Shown: positions 11,611-22,623 of the stretch, one piece after another
Position numbering within the stretch: position 1 is the stretch's first letter
Layout of the letters: each line of letters begins with the position of its first letter
Assembly: GCA_001931875.2 (NCBI GenBank)
Contig: MSJH02000786.1
Span: 50,652-114,651, forward strand
DNA length: 64,000 nucleotides
Origin: Byssochlamys sp. IMV 00236
Lineage: Eukaryota > Ascomycota > Eurotiomycetes > Eurotiales > Thermoascaceae
Reading direction: 5' to 3'
Notes under the pieces: generated by a model
Told to the model about the DNA's origin: nothing
What the model saw: only the letters and a program-made list of their open reading frames with translations
Databases searched by the model: none
Translations under genes and position numbers: made by a program

Positions 11611-13650
11611 ATGAAGTCTGGCTCAATGACCTGGGATGATGTGGGCGTGACAATCCAGGGGCTCCTCTTTCTTGGGTGCCTCTGTTGGAGGTTCTCGGAG
11701 TACATCCAAAACCTCCTGCCACTCGCCCACATCGTGGCCAAAGTGGTCAAATTCGCCTTTCTTGGGCCGACGCTGCTGTCGTTGGACTGCGTCATGATCA
11801 CGGTGTCGGAACTGGCCTCGATTCGTCGCGGCACGCAGCTTACCATCAAATTCGAAAGCCTGGTTACCAGGCTACGAATGAGACTGGAGCAGACAACATG
11901 CGTGCGGGCAATCGCCGCGATGTATAACTTTGTCCTTCCCCCGTCCCACGTGCCGCCAATCTTGCGGGTTCTTTGTGGTTGGTTCGTCTGCGTCTGCATA
12001 TATCCCCTCGCCCTGTACTTGGCGTATTACGCCTGTGGGCTGAGTGAGGGTATCTTGTCAAAGCATGCAGAACTGTCGCTACGTTGCATGGAAATTTATT
12101 CCACGTACGACAGCCTTCCATACTGGACCCGCCGACAGCGGATGGAGACTTCGTTTTGCTTCGGGGAAGAAGCTGGTCTCGAGTTGCAGGCTTGCCTGCA
12201 GGACATCGCCAATGCCGTAATCAGCTTCATGGAGAACTCCCTCATGTCGACGCCTGCTTTGGCCTTGGTCGTTTTCTGCCTCGCCTGTCTCTTCTCCCTG
12301 TTCCATTCTGTCTGGATAGCCAAGCCACACCCCTCTGCTTCAACAGCCATCGAGCCGAGTCTGTATGCGGTACGGGCCGCAGAGATTTCTGCTCTGCGGT
12401 CCGCCAAGTATAAACTCGGGGTCCAGGTGGCCCAGTTGAATCGAGAATTGAAGACGGCATATGACCGGCTGACCCATGCCAATGTCAAATACGCGGCAAT
12501 GCTCGACAAAGCCAACAAGGCAGACGCGTCCTGGATGTCTCTTGTCAAGATCAACGCAGGGCTCCGAACCAATGTAAATTGGCTCGAAGAGCGCCTGTCC
12601 AAGGCCCAAGACGACGCGGTACAGACGCTGACCGACCAAGTGGCGCGACTCACGCAGCAGCTCGCCAACAGCCAGGAGGGCGTTGACAGCGCCAACAGTG
12701 AGCTTGGCTCACTCAGGAACACTCTCCAGGCCCAGGCAGAGCAACTGGCAGCCACAGAGAAGCGTCTGCAAGAGACCCAGGACACAGCTGAGAAGGCTTC
12801 CCGGGAAGTCCAAACACTTGCCGCCGCCAAGATTACCGATCTCACCTCCCAGTACGACAACCTCAGGTTGTCATACGACAATATGGTCGAGAGACTCTCT
12901 GTCCTGGAATCAGTCAGGCAGGAGCGAGATGACGCCGCGGCACGGGTCATCGCCCTCCAGAGAGAGCTGGAGTCGACTAAGCAGATCGCGGACGAGGCGT
13001 ACAAGCAGTGGGTGCGCGCCATAGAGGCTGCACAGGAGAGGGAACGGGCTCTCAGCCAGCATTTCCAGGCGGTCCAGAGCGCCTTCGAAGAGCAATGCCG
13101 CGCTGGTCAAGAAAAGGCGGTTGCCGACGCCATGTCCCAGGCGAAGGCATCCGCCACCATGGCATTCCAGGCGGAGCGGGAGGAGCTCCGTCGGCAACTC
13201 AAGAAGGCGCTCTTGGATGCGCAGACGGGCCAGCAACAGGCCCAGAATCTGAAAGAGGAGGTCGAAAACCTCCAGCTTGATCTGGCTCGTTTCGGGGTCT
13301 CCTTCGGGAGCAGCCAATCCATCCCCGAACGCAAGGCAGCCAATCCGTCCTCGACCCTAGTCCGAGGCAGCATCAAAACTGCCCTCGAAGACCGGGACGT
13401 CAAAATCCAAGCCCTCGAGCACGAAGTCGAGGAGCTTCGGAAGAAGTCCCGCGAGGGACTGACGGATACGCGGCTGAAGGCCGTGGCCGACAAGCTGGGG
13501 AAGGACCTGAAGGAGGAGAAGGCCGCTCGAACCAACGACCAACTCCGCTGGCACAAGCAGCTCCAGGAGCTACAAGAAGAGAACCGGAAGCTCCGGATTT
13601 CTCTTTCCAATGCGGAGTCGGCTCTTGGTCGTCGACGGACCTCTAAATGA
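11611..13650 (+). CDS. Multi-span membrane protein with long C-terminal coiled coil, function unknown
   Basis: A single uninterrupted frame of 679 residues. I do not recognise the family. The first 240 residues hold about four hydrophobic segments, near residues 11-27, 36-65, 118-143 and 212-235. They are separated by short basic loops such as IRRGTQLTIKFESLVTRLRMR. From about residue 255 to the end the sequence is a nearly continuous heptad-type coiled coil rich in A, E, Q, K, L and R (for example LTDQVARLTQQLANSQE and LKEEVENLQLDLARFG). It has one Ser/Pro-containing break near 570-590. The layout, membrane anchor plus a long cytosolic coil, suggests a tether, a golgin-like or a nuclear-envelope scaffold role, but this is only inference. 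Codon use looks more GC-ending than in neighbouring genes. The start was chosen at MKSGSMTWDD; MTWDD five codons later is an alternative. Confidence 0.75.
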   Translation: MKSGSMTWDDVGVTIQGLLFLGCLCWRFSEYIQNLLPLAHIVAKVVKFAFLGPTLLSLDCVMITVSELASIRRGTQLTIKFESLVTRLRMRLEQTTCVRAIAAMYNFVLPPSHVPPILRVLCGWFVCVCIYPLALYLAYYACGLSEGILSKHAELSLRCMEIYSTYDSLPYWTRRQRMETSFCFGEEAGLELQACLQDIANAVISFMENSLMSTPALALVVFCLACLFSLFHSVWIAKPHPSASTAIEPSLYAVRAAEISALRSAKYKLGVQVAQLNRELKTAYDRLTHANVKYAAMLDKANKADASWMSLVKINAGLRTNVNWLEERLSKAQDDAVQTLTDQVARLTQQLANSQEGVDSANSELGSLRNTLQAQAEQLAATEKRLQETQDTAEKASREVQTLAAAKITDLTSQYDNLRLSYDNMVERLSVLESVRQERDDAAARVIALQRELESTKQIADEAYKQWVRAIEAAQERERALSQHFQAVQSAFEEQCRAGQEKAVADAMSQAKASATMAFQAEREELRRQLKKALLDAQTGQQQAQNLKEEVENLQLDLARFGVSFGSSQSIPERKAANPSSTLVRGSIKTALEDRDVKIQALEHEVEELRKKSREGLTDTRLKAVADKLGKDLKEEKAARTNDQLRWHKQLQELQEENRKLRISLSNAESALGRRRTSK

Positions 13651-15497
13651 GGCCGGGCAAGACGAGCTGGCTTATGATTCTCGTGGGGTCGATCCTATTC
13701 CTACGCGCAAATCTAGGTGAATTCCTAGATCGCCGTGGTCGATTCGGACAGGGCCCCGGATCATAACCTCCGGATGGAAGATCTCAGGGTGGGGAGGAAT
13801 ACTGGAATCATAACTTTGGGGGCAGGGCGTTGGGCGTTGTCGGTGTTGCTTTATTCTTGTATCGATGTGGACCAACTCGCGAGTTCAAGGGCCCATCGAT
13901 TGGCTTTCTTTGTACAGACACCGGGAGGGGGTAAAGATGCACTCGGTATCTTTTTTTCTTTCTTTTTTTTTTTTTTTTGTATTGGCGTTGGCCCGAAACT
14001 CGCTGGTAGAGCAGACGGTGCCCGTCAAATTTTCTTTTGTACAAGATCAAGTCTGATGACATGACTGACGACCGTCATGACCAATGAAAGGCACTTTCTT
14101 TTCTTTCCGCGCCATAAATTCATGCATCGTATAGGGAAATCAATCAATCCGGTCAATCTGTTTGAGAAATTGATAATAGGTAATGTGAGGAAGAGAACAT
14201 TATTTAGTTCATAAGAATAACTTCCAATTGTAACAATCAGAACAGTGGATGCGTTGGGGACGCTAGTCATTTAGCTGTACTCTAGAACACCCGTGGACTT
14301 TGTGTGCAGTATCCATTATCGGGTAATTCTTCTTGTAATTCCCTGTGGACAGTTTATCTGTGCGGGTCGGCGTTCTTCCTGGAGCAGTCGAGTCGCACGG
14401 TGAGTACTAGGACGCTGTATATCTAGGTAGTCGTTGATGAGGTTGAAAAACAGTCCATTAGAAGGAGAAGATGTGAAACGGCTTGGTCGTGCAGTGCAGT
14501 TTCAGTGACAGGTCACCCTCCCATCCTCTTCTCTTGATGGCGCGACCATCGAGCAGTGGGCGTGACTAGTCCGTGATACTACCGGTAGTATCAGATAAGC
14601 CGCCGTCGATCGAGAGCCAGTCGTGTTGTTGATCGAAGTCCAAGCTGGGACCACGCCGTTGATGGTGCTTTATCTTTCTACTCCGTAGACCGATCGCTCG
14701 CCCCTTTCAGTGACTCCAAGAGTCCAAGCAAGGGCCCTGAAGAGGAGCGTTCCTGGCTTAGCCGCTTCGGTTTGGGCTGGTTTCAGCCTCGCGGGCAACA
14801 CCATCCATTATTCCCTCTCGTCCGCGTCTCTTCTTCGTTCTTCTTCGCTCTGTATCTTCTCCTGCCCTGTTCGTCGGCATTCCTGCGTGTTTGATTGCTC
14901 TGCGGATGCTTTGCATCGTGCCACTCCCTCGAATGCTCGATTGTCGTCGTTTACCAGCATTCTTTACACGCTCTTATCCCACCCCCGCAGTTGAACCAGT
15001 TCACTGACCCATCGGACCCTCCTCCAACCCCTATTTCTTGGCATTCCCGAGCGCCAACCACTCGAGCTATAATAGCATAGCAGCAGCACGGCTCACTCAA
15101 CCCTACTCTAGAGCATTCGGGCTGGTCCGTCGAATTGTTCTTCTATATCCTCTTGTGTCCGTGTGTTCCTTTGTACAGGAGACCAGAAACAGCTCGAGGG
15201 GAGAAGAAAGAAAGGGCCTTGGGTGGGAGTGTACCGCACATCTGAGATATAACAGCTTACGGGCGACCGAGATGGGTGATTGGACCAGGATGACTGTCTG
15301 ATATTCCAACACCAAACCGAACAAAGCACGCTCTTTCAGGACTATCGTCATTGTCCGTCTCTCATTTGAAAAACCTCGACTTCTCACCGGCTGGTCCGAA
15401 GAAGTCGGATACGCTACTTTGGAGAGCCCACCGCTCTCGATTCGATCATTGAATATATTCTGGTTATCTGTTCCTGGCCGGTCCAGGCGTTTCCAAG
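13651..15497. other. 1.8-kb intergenic region, promoter and leader of KCH-like gene
   Basis: I see no supportable gene here. A pure pyrimidine tract (mostly T) lies at 13949-13978. One copy of TACTCCGTA sits at 14679-14687. From about 14790 onward the sequence is CT-rich, consistent with a long 5' leader for the gene starting at 15498. Short open frames on both strands lack any family resemblance. Confidence 0.5.
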
Positions 15498-17447
15498 ATG
15501 GGTTGTTGTGGAGATAGAGAGAAGCAGAATCAGATTCGCGCTGAGCAGAAGTGGGATTACATCGTAAGTTGACTCCCGCTGGACTTACAACGAAGCTGGA
15601 TGCACTGACGACTACCCCCAAAGACTCTGGACGACTTCAAGTCCAGTTCCTGCCTCACCCCTTTCTCGTATTTCTTCCTCTATGTATTTCTGCTGGTTTC
15701 GATTGCAGTGTACTCGGTTGATACCTTTACGGCTATCCAATTGATCGCCTTCGCTCACTGGGCCGGTCAGATCAAGCCAAGCATCCCCTTCACCGTATCG
15801 CGCTGGATCTTCGCTATCTGTATCTGCATCTCGTTTCTGTTACTCATCTATCGATGGATACGAGCAATTCGCGCGATGCGAACAGGCGGCGTCGCGGAAA
15901 GCTATCTGGATCCTCTCGCCGTCCGCATCCAAAGTATCCGAACGGGAAAGCGAGGCCGTGGCTGGAAGCGATTCTTGGTATTCGCCGAGCTGACCAAAAG
16001 TAAGAAAGGCGCCGAGTACATTGCTCTCTTCGCATACTTCTCCTTTGAATGTGAGTCCGTCATCCTCCATCTACCCCCAACTGTATCAACTGACGGTGAA
16101 CAAGCATGGCTCCGTGTGGTCTTTGCCGAAGGCCCTCGCCAGGTGGTCAATGCGATAACGCTGTACTCTGTCATGCAATTGAACTTGATTCCGGAAGGAC
16201 AACATGCGGCCCCTAAAGGTACCCCACCGATTGAGCAGTTCTTCATCAACGTCAAGGCATTGGCAGAGAAGAATGATCGGCAGGCAGTGGTGCTCTTCGG
16301 CATGCTCTTCACCTTGATCATCTGGGTCATCTCGGTTCTCAGTCTGGCCGTTTCGGTGATTCTATACCTGATTTTCCTGTGGCACCATATTCCGACCGAG
16401 GACGGCTCCCTCAGGGCCTATTGCCGTCGCAAGATCAATACCCGTCTCGAGCGCATTGTGAAGCAGAAGGTCAACAAAGCCCTGGCTAAGGGTGTTGTCC
16501 TACAGGACCGGAAGCCAACTCAGCCCAATGTTGGAGCCGGAGCCGACCTGAAACCGTCTCTTCCGACACTACCCTCCGTGGCAGGTCCGGACTACAGCAG
16601 GCTGCCACTGTCTCGGACAACCACTCAAACCACACTTCCACCGTACACGTCGCGACCTGGTACTGCCGCGCCAGACGAAAAGCCAGGTTCCCTGCGACAG
16701 CCGACGTTGCCTGATTTAGGTCTAGACAACAAGTCTCCTTTGACCAGAACCACGACGCAGGGTTCCAGTATCGATGAGAGCTCTTTTATGGAGAATTCAA
16801 GGGTTGTGGGATATAGCCCCTTGGACCGCTATCAGCCCTCTCCAGCTCCTTCTGTCCCGACACTACCAGATATTCCTCCCGTGCCTCGATCCTATACTCC
16901 AGTATCAGGACCGCCTATGGCTCAAGGCCGACCAGCACCGGGGCCCTCACACATGAATGGACCAAATCGTGGACCTGCGAACGGAGGATATCCTGGCCCT
17001 GGACAAGGCTATGGCTACCCTCCATGCGGACCTCCGCCAGCCATGGGTCGTCCTGGGTTAAATCCTCCAGACCGCGTCAACAGTCCTGCTGGCACGGCAC
17101 CTCCTCGTTCATTCACCCCTATGGGCAACCCTCCGGGTCGTCCCTTCAGTCCTGCAGTCAACGCACCCGAGCGTCCCTACAGCCCTAGCGCTAGCAGCGT
17201 TAATTCGACCCGACAATTCACTCCCGCTGATGGCAATACGACAGCTCCCCCACGAAACGATCAAAGCTATGTCCCGTTCAATCCTGGTATGGGTCCTAGG
17301 GCAGCCGAACCTCGCAATCTGACACCAGCCTCCCCTTCATATGCCAATGCCAGCTTCGCCAGACCGAGCCCCAGTCCGTCTGTTCCGAATGGCAGCCGTC
17401 CGCCGCCTCAACGGAGCTACAGCCCTGCCCGTTACAACGGCTACTAG
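15498..17447 (+). CDS. KCH1/PRM6-type low-affinity potassium-uptake membrane protein
   Basis: Three exons, 15498-15563, 15624-16050 and 16105-17447, give 611 residues. The N-terminus MGCCGDREK, followed by WDYI|TLDDFKSSSCLTPFSY, is typical of the fungal KCH family, and MGCC suggests N-myristoylation and palmitoylation. Hydrophobic spans follow (FFLYVFLLVSIAVYSVDTF; FAICICISFLLLIYRWI; LFGMLFTLIIWVISVLSLAV). Family signatures are YLDPLAVRIQSIRTGKRG, WKRFLVFAELTKSKKGAEY and FAEGPRQVVNAITLYSVM. The C-terminal ~300 residues are Pro/Ser/Gly-rich with repeated R-S/Y-F-T/S-P motifs and are probably disordered. In yeast, Kch1/Prm6 support potassium influx and calcium-channel activation during mating. 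Here a role in potassium uptake is inferred from the family. The second intron is 54 nt with no in-frame stop, so its retention would add 18 residues. Confidence 0.88.
16051..16104 (+). other. In-frame 54-nt intron of the KCH-like gene
   Basis: It starts GTGAGT and ends AAG. Its length is a multiple of three and it has no stop codon in the reading frame, so spliced and retained forms both encode full proteins. Splicing yields FSFE-S-WLRVVFAEGPRQ, which fits the family. I therefore call it an intron. Confidence 0.75.
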
Positions 17448-18778
17448 TACCATGGTCTCTGCTGCCTCCTTTTTCAGTGTCTGTCTCGCGTCACCATGCA
17501 GCGCAGGGCGCTCTAGCCTCTCGTTTTGCGATAACCGTCCAGGATCTGGTGCCTAATATCCGCTCGCTACCGCCAGCATCTATCATAATGGCGTTCGTTG
17601 CGAGATCTCGGGACATACAAGGGAAACGCTAGTAGGAACTCTTTTGGAGCGTCAAAGCCCTAATCATGTTACATGGAAGAGCTGGATCTAACTTCTGTGA
17701 TTTTTACGACCTGGACATGAGCGAGCAAGATACCTTGTCATTTCTTACCATACTTGATTCCGCAGTTAATACCCACCTTCGTTTCCGTTTCACATACCGT
17801 CGATTTGTTCTTTAGCTCCGGCTGCGTTGACACGATGTCGCGCAGGTTTTTGTTCCATGTATTTATTAGTACGGTGGGGCTGTTCTGAGAAAGAGGCCTC
17901 TTCCCTTTACTTTGGGCGTCAGGCTAGATTAACTTTTTGTCCTTGATAGGGAGAGAGAAAAAAATAATACGTGATCTTGAATTGTTTAAGTTTGGTGGTA
18001 GCCGAATTGGAAGCTCTTGCACATGTCACGGTTGATAACTTTCATCAGATTAGATCCTGGGATTCTGGTGCGCAGGCAGCCCTAGCTAAGTAGTCAGTAT
18101 CCTTGAGTGTAGCGTAGCCCCCATGTGCGTCGCTGTACTGCACATCTCTGGTTTCTTACAAATATATATATACCACGCTCTACCTTTCGACATCGATTGT
18201 ACAGGCCGGGACGCATGGTACTTCGACGTCTCCGTACTGTTTGTGTAGACATGATCGCTATTAATAATAATATTGCAAATGCCCAAGTTTAAGAGATAAG
18301 ATTATTATTACTGTATAGTAGTGTATACTATATAGAGCGATCCATAAGTTCTAGTCGTGTTTTCGTGATAGATATGCCCTCGAGGCGGTGAAGTCGCGGG
18401 CGGGGCAGCGCCAAGTACGAACTGCCGCCGATCGACGTCAAGGTCATTATTGGCAGCCAGAAGACGAGGCAGAAGCTCCATCACCACAGTTTCTACTAGA
18501 GTTCGTGGATCTATCTAGAGAGAGCCAGTGAACTCGTGAGTACTAGTATCCCAGAACCCAGCATACGTTTCTTACCCGCCTGGAACTTCATCAGGACTGA
18601 CATTCGGGTCTCTTCCCAGTACGACCTCACTACCTACTAGCTACCCTGATAGTGGTCGTTCACCCTACAGCAGCGAACGACAACCGTCCCATTTTCGCAT
18701 CCCCTGACCGGCCATTGCCACCATGTGTTATCGTATCACGAGGAGTTATACCTTGAGAACGTTTTGAGCTCTACCAAA
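17448..18778. other. Intergenic region, 3' UTR and next promoter
   Basis: About 1.3 kb between two plus-strand genes. AT-rich patches occur at 17950-17980 and 18250-18330 (for example TATTAATAATAATATT). No gene or RNA is recognised. The last 56 bases contain a short upstream open frame, listed separately. Confidence 0.5.
18723..18767 (+). promoter_or_regulatory. 14-residue uORF in strong start context
   Basis: An ATG preceded by GCCACC opens a 15-codon frame that ends in TGA at 18765-18767, 11 bases before the main ATG at 18779. The start context matches the eukaryotic optimum, whereas the main ATG has CAAAATGG. The short gap to the main start leaves little room for reinitiation, so it could repress translation if it lies in the mRNA leader. 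The transcription start is not known. Confidence 0.6.
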
Positions 18779-20795
18779 ATGGTGGACGCGAACGCGTCGA
18801 TATCATCCCCCGCCTTTCGCAACTCATCGGCGCTTCCGTTGCAGAGCCAGTTGAGTGAACAGTTATGGCAACGGAAAGAACAAGGAGATGCGGCCACCCA
18901 GCCTGGCCAGAATGAAGAAAGCAGCAGTCATCTTGAACCTGCCCTGCGTCCTTCGACTATGTCTCGTTCCTTGTCAGATGCGGCCCAGAACACTGTCTCT
19001 GCTCAATCTGGACCCGCGGAGGTCTTTCGCACGACCAAGGACGATACCGCAGTACCGTCAAGCCCAGCGACACCACAAAAAGTGCATCCTTCCCGCCATG
19101 GACTCTCCCTCAATCTGCCTCCAAGGGCCTTTGCGAGTCCCGGGTCTGGTCCTGCAGTGAATCGCGGTCCGCTGTCACCGAAGCTGGACTCATCGCAAAT
19201 ATACGGCTCTCCCGCCTCGGTCTTACCCAGGCGGTCCAGAGGTCTCGACTTCTCGCGTGCCTGTACCAATCTTCACCACTCAACCCTCGCCGAGGCTTCT
19301 CCAGATTCATCCCCGACGATTGGTGGCCGAGGGATGACGATCCCGCAACGTCGTGGGACAGCGACATCAAGCGGCATGGGTGAGTTCTCGACGTCCGGTC
19401 CTGCAGATCGGACCGCCATCTCGAGTTCGGTCTCCAGTGTGAACATGCTCGACTCAGACACCACGAGTAGTGATGACGATGATGAAGAGCTGATGAATGG
19501 AGATCGAGATGAGATGATGATCACGGCGACCCCGCAGGCCAGCAAGACCGGCGGCGGTATTAATCCATTCGCGCCGAGTGCGATCCAGAGCCCTGGAAAT
19601 GATTGGATGGGCGGTCCCCCAGCAACAGGAAGTGTCCTGAGTTTTCAGCGCGCCCGGCTGCGCAGCAGGAAGAGCAGACACAGTTCCAGTAGTGCTAGTG
19701 GAAACAGTTCCAAGCCCAGCCCTGGGCCGCTGTCGCCGCCTGTTATCAAGAGCATTGAGATGCCTAGCGGGGGATATTTCAGTCGGGATAGGTCTAAAAG
19801 TACCCTGCAGTCTAGGCGGGAGAGCCTGAGCCTTGGTACCCGCGATCTCTATCTCTCTGACCTCAGTGACGACGGGGAGGCTCGTACCACCAGGGGCAGT
19901 AGCCCAGCTGCGGCATCCAACGCCGAAGGCGGACCTCTGGGCGTCATTCGTCGAGCTGTGACTCGACGGGGAAATCTATTGGTAGGTGCTTTCCATGTGT
20001 CTAATGCCCAGTTCAAAGCGAAGGAAATCAGTCTAACAGCAGATCGTATAGCCTAAAACAAAGACTTTCGCTAGGATCCGCGCTGCCCTCATGGAAGAAG
20101 GTGCCCCTATAGATAGTGAGGCGAAACGGGAGGCAGAGGTTATCCGTCAAGTACGCGAGAGTGATCCAGCCATATCAGAGACCTCTCCGGTCTTCCCGTC
20201 ACTCGATTCTGCAGCGTTAGCCTTGGAAGCTGACGATGGACCGAATGCGTCTACGGATGGTGCTCAGCCAAGCAACAGCTTCAGCAACCACGCCCTGAAG
20301 AATTCAGGTGGTACAGAATTCTGGAATTCTTTTGACGAACGATATCGCACTCCGCCTCCACCCCTTCGCGCGCCAGGTCTCTCTGGGGAGGACATGACGA
20401 TGGAGACACCGCCGTCCACGATTTTCGGATCAGCCTCAACGGACATCCCGAGGCCTCCCGAACGGCCACAATCAGGGTCTTCCAACGCCCAAGCTTCCCA
20501 GGCCTCTTTTGCTGAGCTTCCCCGCAAACGCAGGAGGGACGATGACTTAGATCCGAACTCGTTCAAACGGAGGGCAGTTTCTCCCGGGATGAGTGTTCAG
20601 AGCAGCCCGATCCTTCCCCAGTCACCGATGATCAAGGAGACCACGTTCTGGGGTCCGCCGCCAAAGTCATTACCTGGTGCTTTGGGAAGCGAAAATGGTA
20701 GCAACAGTAGCGGCCACAGTGGCCCTGTGAAGCGTGTTGGCCTGCAGGGAATGAACGAAACCAACGACGGGCTCATGAATATGAGCATCGAATGA
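18779..20795 (+). CDS. Ser/Pro-rich conserved fungal protein, probably nuclear, function unknown
   Basis: Two exons, 18779-19981 and 20052-20795, give 648 residues. The intron has GTAGGT and TAG ends, and phase is preserved. Most of the protein is low-complexity (S, P, T, G, with a short Asp/Glu run) and contains many S/T-P dipeptides, suggesting kinase regulation. The one compact, clearly conserved-looking segment spans the splice junction: NLLPKTKTFARIRAALMEEG, then SEAKREAEVIRQVRESDP. Basic clusters ARLRSRKSRH and RKRRRDDDL...FKRRAVSP look like nuclear localisation signals. I cannot name the family with certainty. MVDANASISS is the first ATG in this frame, so I used it as the start. An upstream short frame may control its translation. 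Confidence 0.78.
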
Positions 20796-21325
20796 TGCCT
20801 GTTCTCTTCTATCAACCACTTTTTTCCACCTAATATTACCCTCGACGGTGTCCTCAATCGATGGCAACTACTAACAATACGCTTCTTGACCCAAGGTTTA
20901 CAGTACATAGACACTTATTGTTCTGTCCTTCACTCGTTTGGATATTACAGCATGGCGGGGAGTTGGAGGAGTTCACATTATTTCTAGCAATCATTAATAC
21001 TAGCGAACCTCATATCCTCATTTGCAGTCCGTATTGTTGTTAAGTCGAGTAGGCGTGCTCTTTGGACTGGCTGGCATATTAGGTAGGTATATAATAGACC
21101 CTTAAGCTTCCACGTTGCGTCGGTCGCGCTAGGTAACTTCAGTAGAGCTCCGCTTTCCGCTGTTGACACCGGCCAAGTGCTGCACCTACACCGTATCCTG
21201 AATCTCCCCGCAGCCCAAGCCTGCCGCGCTCTTTTCCCTTGGTATCTGCTGGACAGGTCTTGATATTCTGCGATTTCCCACATCATCCCTCTCATTGACG
21301 ACTATAGTGCGACTGTTGCGCCGTC
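20796..21325. other. Short intergenic region before the capping-protein gene
   Basis: 530 bases between two plus-strand genes. They should hold the 3' UTR of the Ser-rich gene and the promoter of capping protein alpha. I see no other feature. Confidence 0.45.
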
Positions 21326-22623
21326 ATGTCCTCAGCTGTCGACATCGCATCGTCGTTCATTGAGGGCGCCCCGCCGGGCGAGGTGCGTCTATATGAGCTC
21401 CCCCGCTATTCTGTTACAGAATCTATCTTTTCCCAATATACTGACGTACTCTCAAGCTCTCTGATGTTGTTGCCGGTAGGACATCCCGCCCCTCAGAGCA
21501 TTGTCCCACTCTGCGAACTCTTCCTCCGACCACATACCAGACCCATCCCCGCAGAAGAGCACTAGCTGAAGCGTCACCGTTTGAACAGATATCAGGGCCC
21601 TCACATCGGATGGACCAGACGTTATTCCCTCTCTGGCCCCAGCATTTGAGAGGTACAATGAGGCACAGCTGGCGACAGTGAAGCTGCCGGGGTCAAGCCA
21701 AGAGGTGCGTTGCGGATAGGGTGGACATATGCCGGCCAGGAATGCTGATGAATTAATTGCGAGACAGGTCATCGTCAGTGAATTTAACAAATTGGATGGA
21801 AACCGTTACTACGACGTGGAGAGCTCGACATCGTTTGAATTCGACCATGTCACACAGGTATGTCCGGGCCCGGCTGCAAGGGAGTCTGAGAGATTGCAGC
21901 GCTCGACTACGGCTAATAACCATATTTTTGAAAACAGACCGCATCCAACGCCCAATCCACGCCTTTAGAGTCGCAAAATGAGGACCTAATGTGAGAATCT
22001 TTCGGGGGCCTCGATACCACTCGGGAGGCAGGACAACCGCTGACATCGTTTGCTACAGTAAATCCCTTATCAAGTCTCTGGGTACCCATGCCCGCGAACA
22101 CTACCCTAGCTGTTCATACGGTGTATACCCGATTGAGAATGACACCGCCGTTGCCATCGTGCTGGTCGCCAACAAATACTCCCCCAACAATTTCTGGTGC
22201 GTTTTTATATCTCCCATGGGGTGCATGCAACTCGAGGTGCACAATTTGTCAATGATCCTAATCATTCTATGTAGGAACGGACGCTTCCGCGCCATCTACC
22301 AGCTTCCCGTGTCCTCATCCTCGACTGTGAGTGGAAAGATTCACGTCGATGTCCACTACTACGAGGATGGTAACGTCTCTCTGAGCACCACCAAGCCCAT
22401 TTCAATAGCTATTCCATCTGTCTCCGCGGAGGCAATCATCTCGCGCATTGCGACCGCTGAACGCGACTACCAGGAGGAATTGAACCGGGCGTTCAGCCGT
22501 ATGGCCGAGGGGGCCTTCAAGGGACTTCGGCGGCAGTTGCCCATCACCCGACAGAAGGTGGAGTGGGAGAAAGTTGGAGGATACCGATTGGGACAGGATA
22601 TCTCCGGTGGAAAGGGACGATAG
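21326..22623 (+). CDS. cap1: F-actin capping protein subunit alpha
   Basis: Seven exons, 21326-21382, 21457-21475, 21589-21704, 21768-21857, 21938-21990, 22059-22196 and 22275-22623, give 273 residues, the usual family length. The second exon is only 19 nt. The start MSSAVDIASSFIEGAPPGE|LSDVVADI is the family's N-terminus. Conserved parts include IVSEFNKLDGNRYYD, LGTHAREHYPSCSYGVYP, the WNGRFRAIYQLP core and the actin-binding C-terminal tail with GLRRQLPITRQKVEWEKV. With the beta subunit it binds barbed ends of actin filaments and blocks subunit exchange at cortical patches and hyphal tips. All six introns keep frame. The assignment is firm; the small exon is required by the frame and family sequence. 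Confidence 0.94.

Noticed and set aside
12096..13022. 308-codon minus-strand open frame
   Set aside because: It lies opposite the coiled-coil gene, whose GC-ending codons remove stops on the other strand. The translation shows no family features and the plus-strand frame is far longer.
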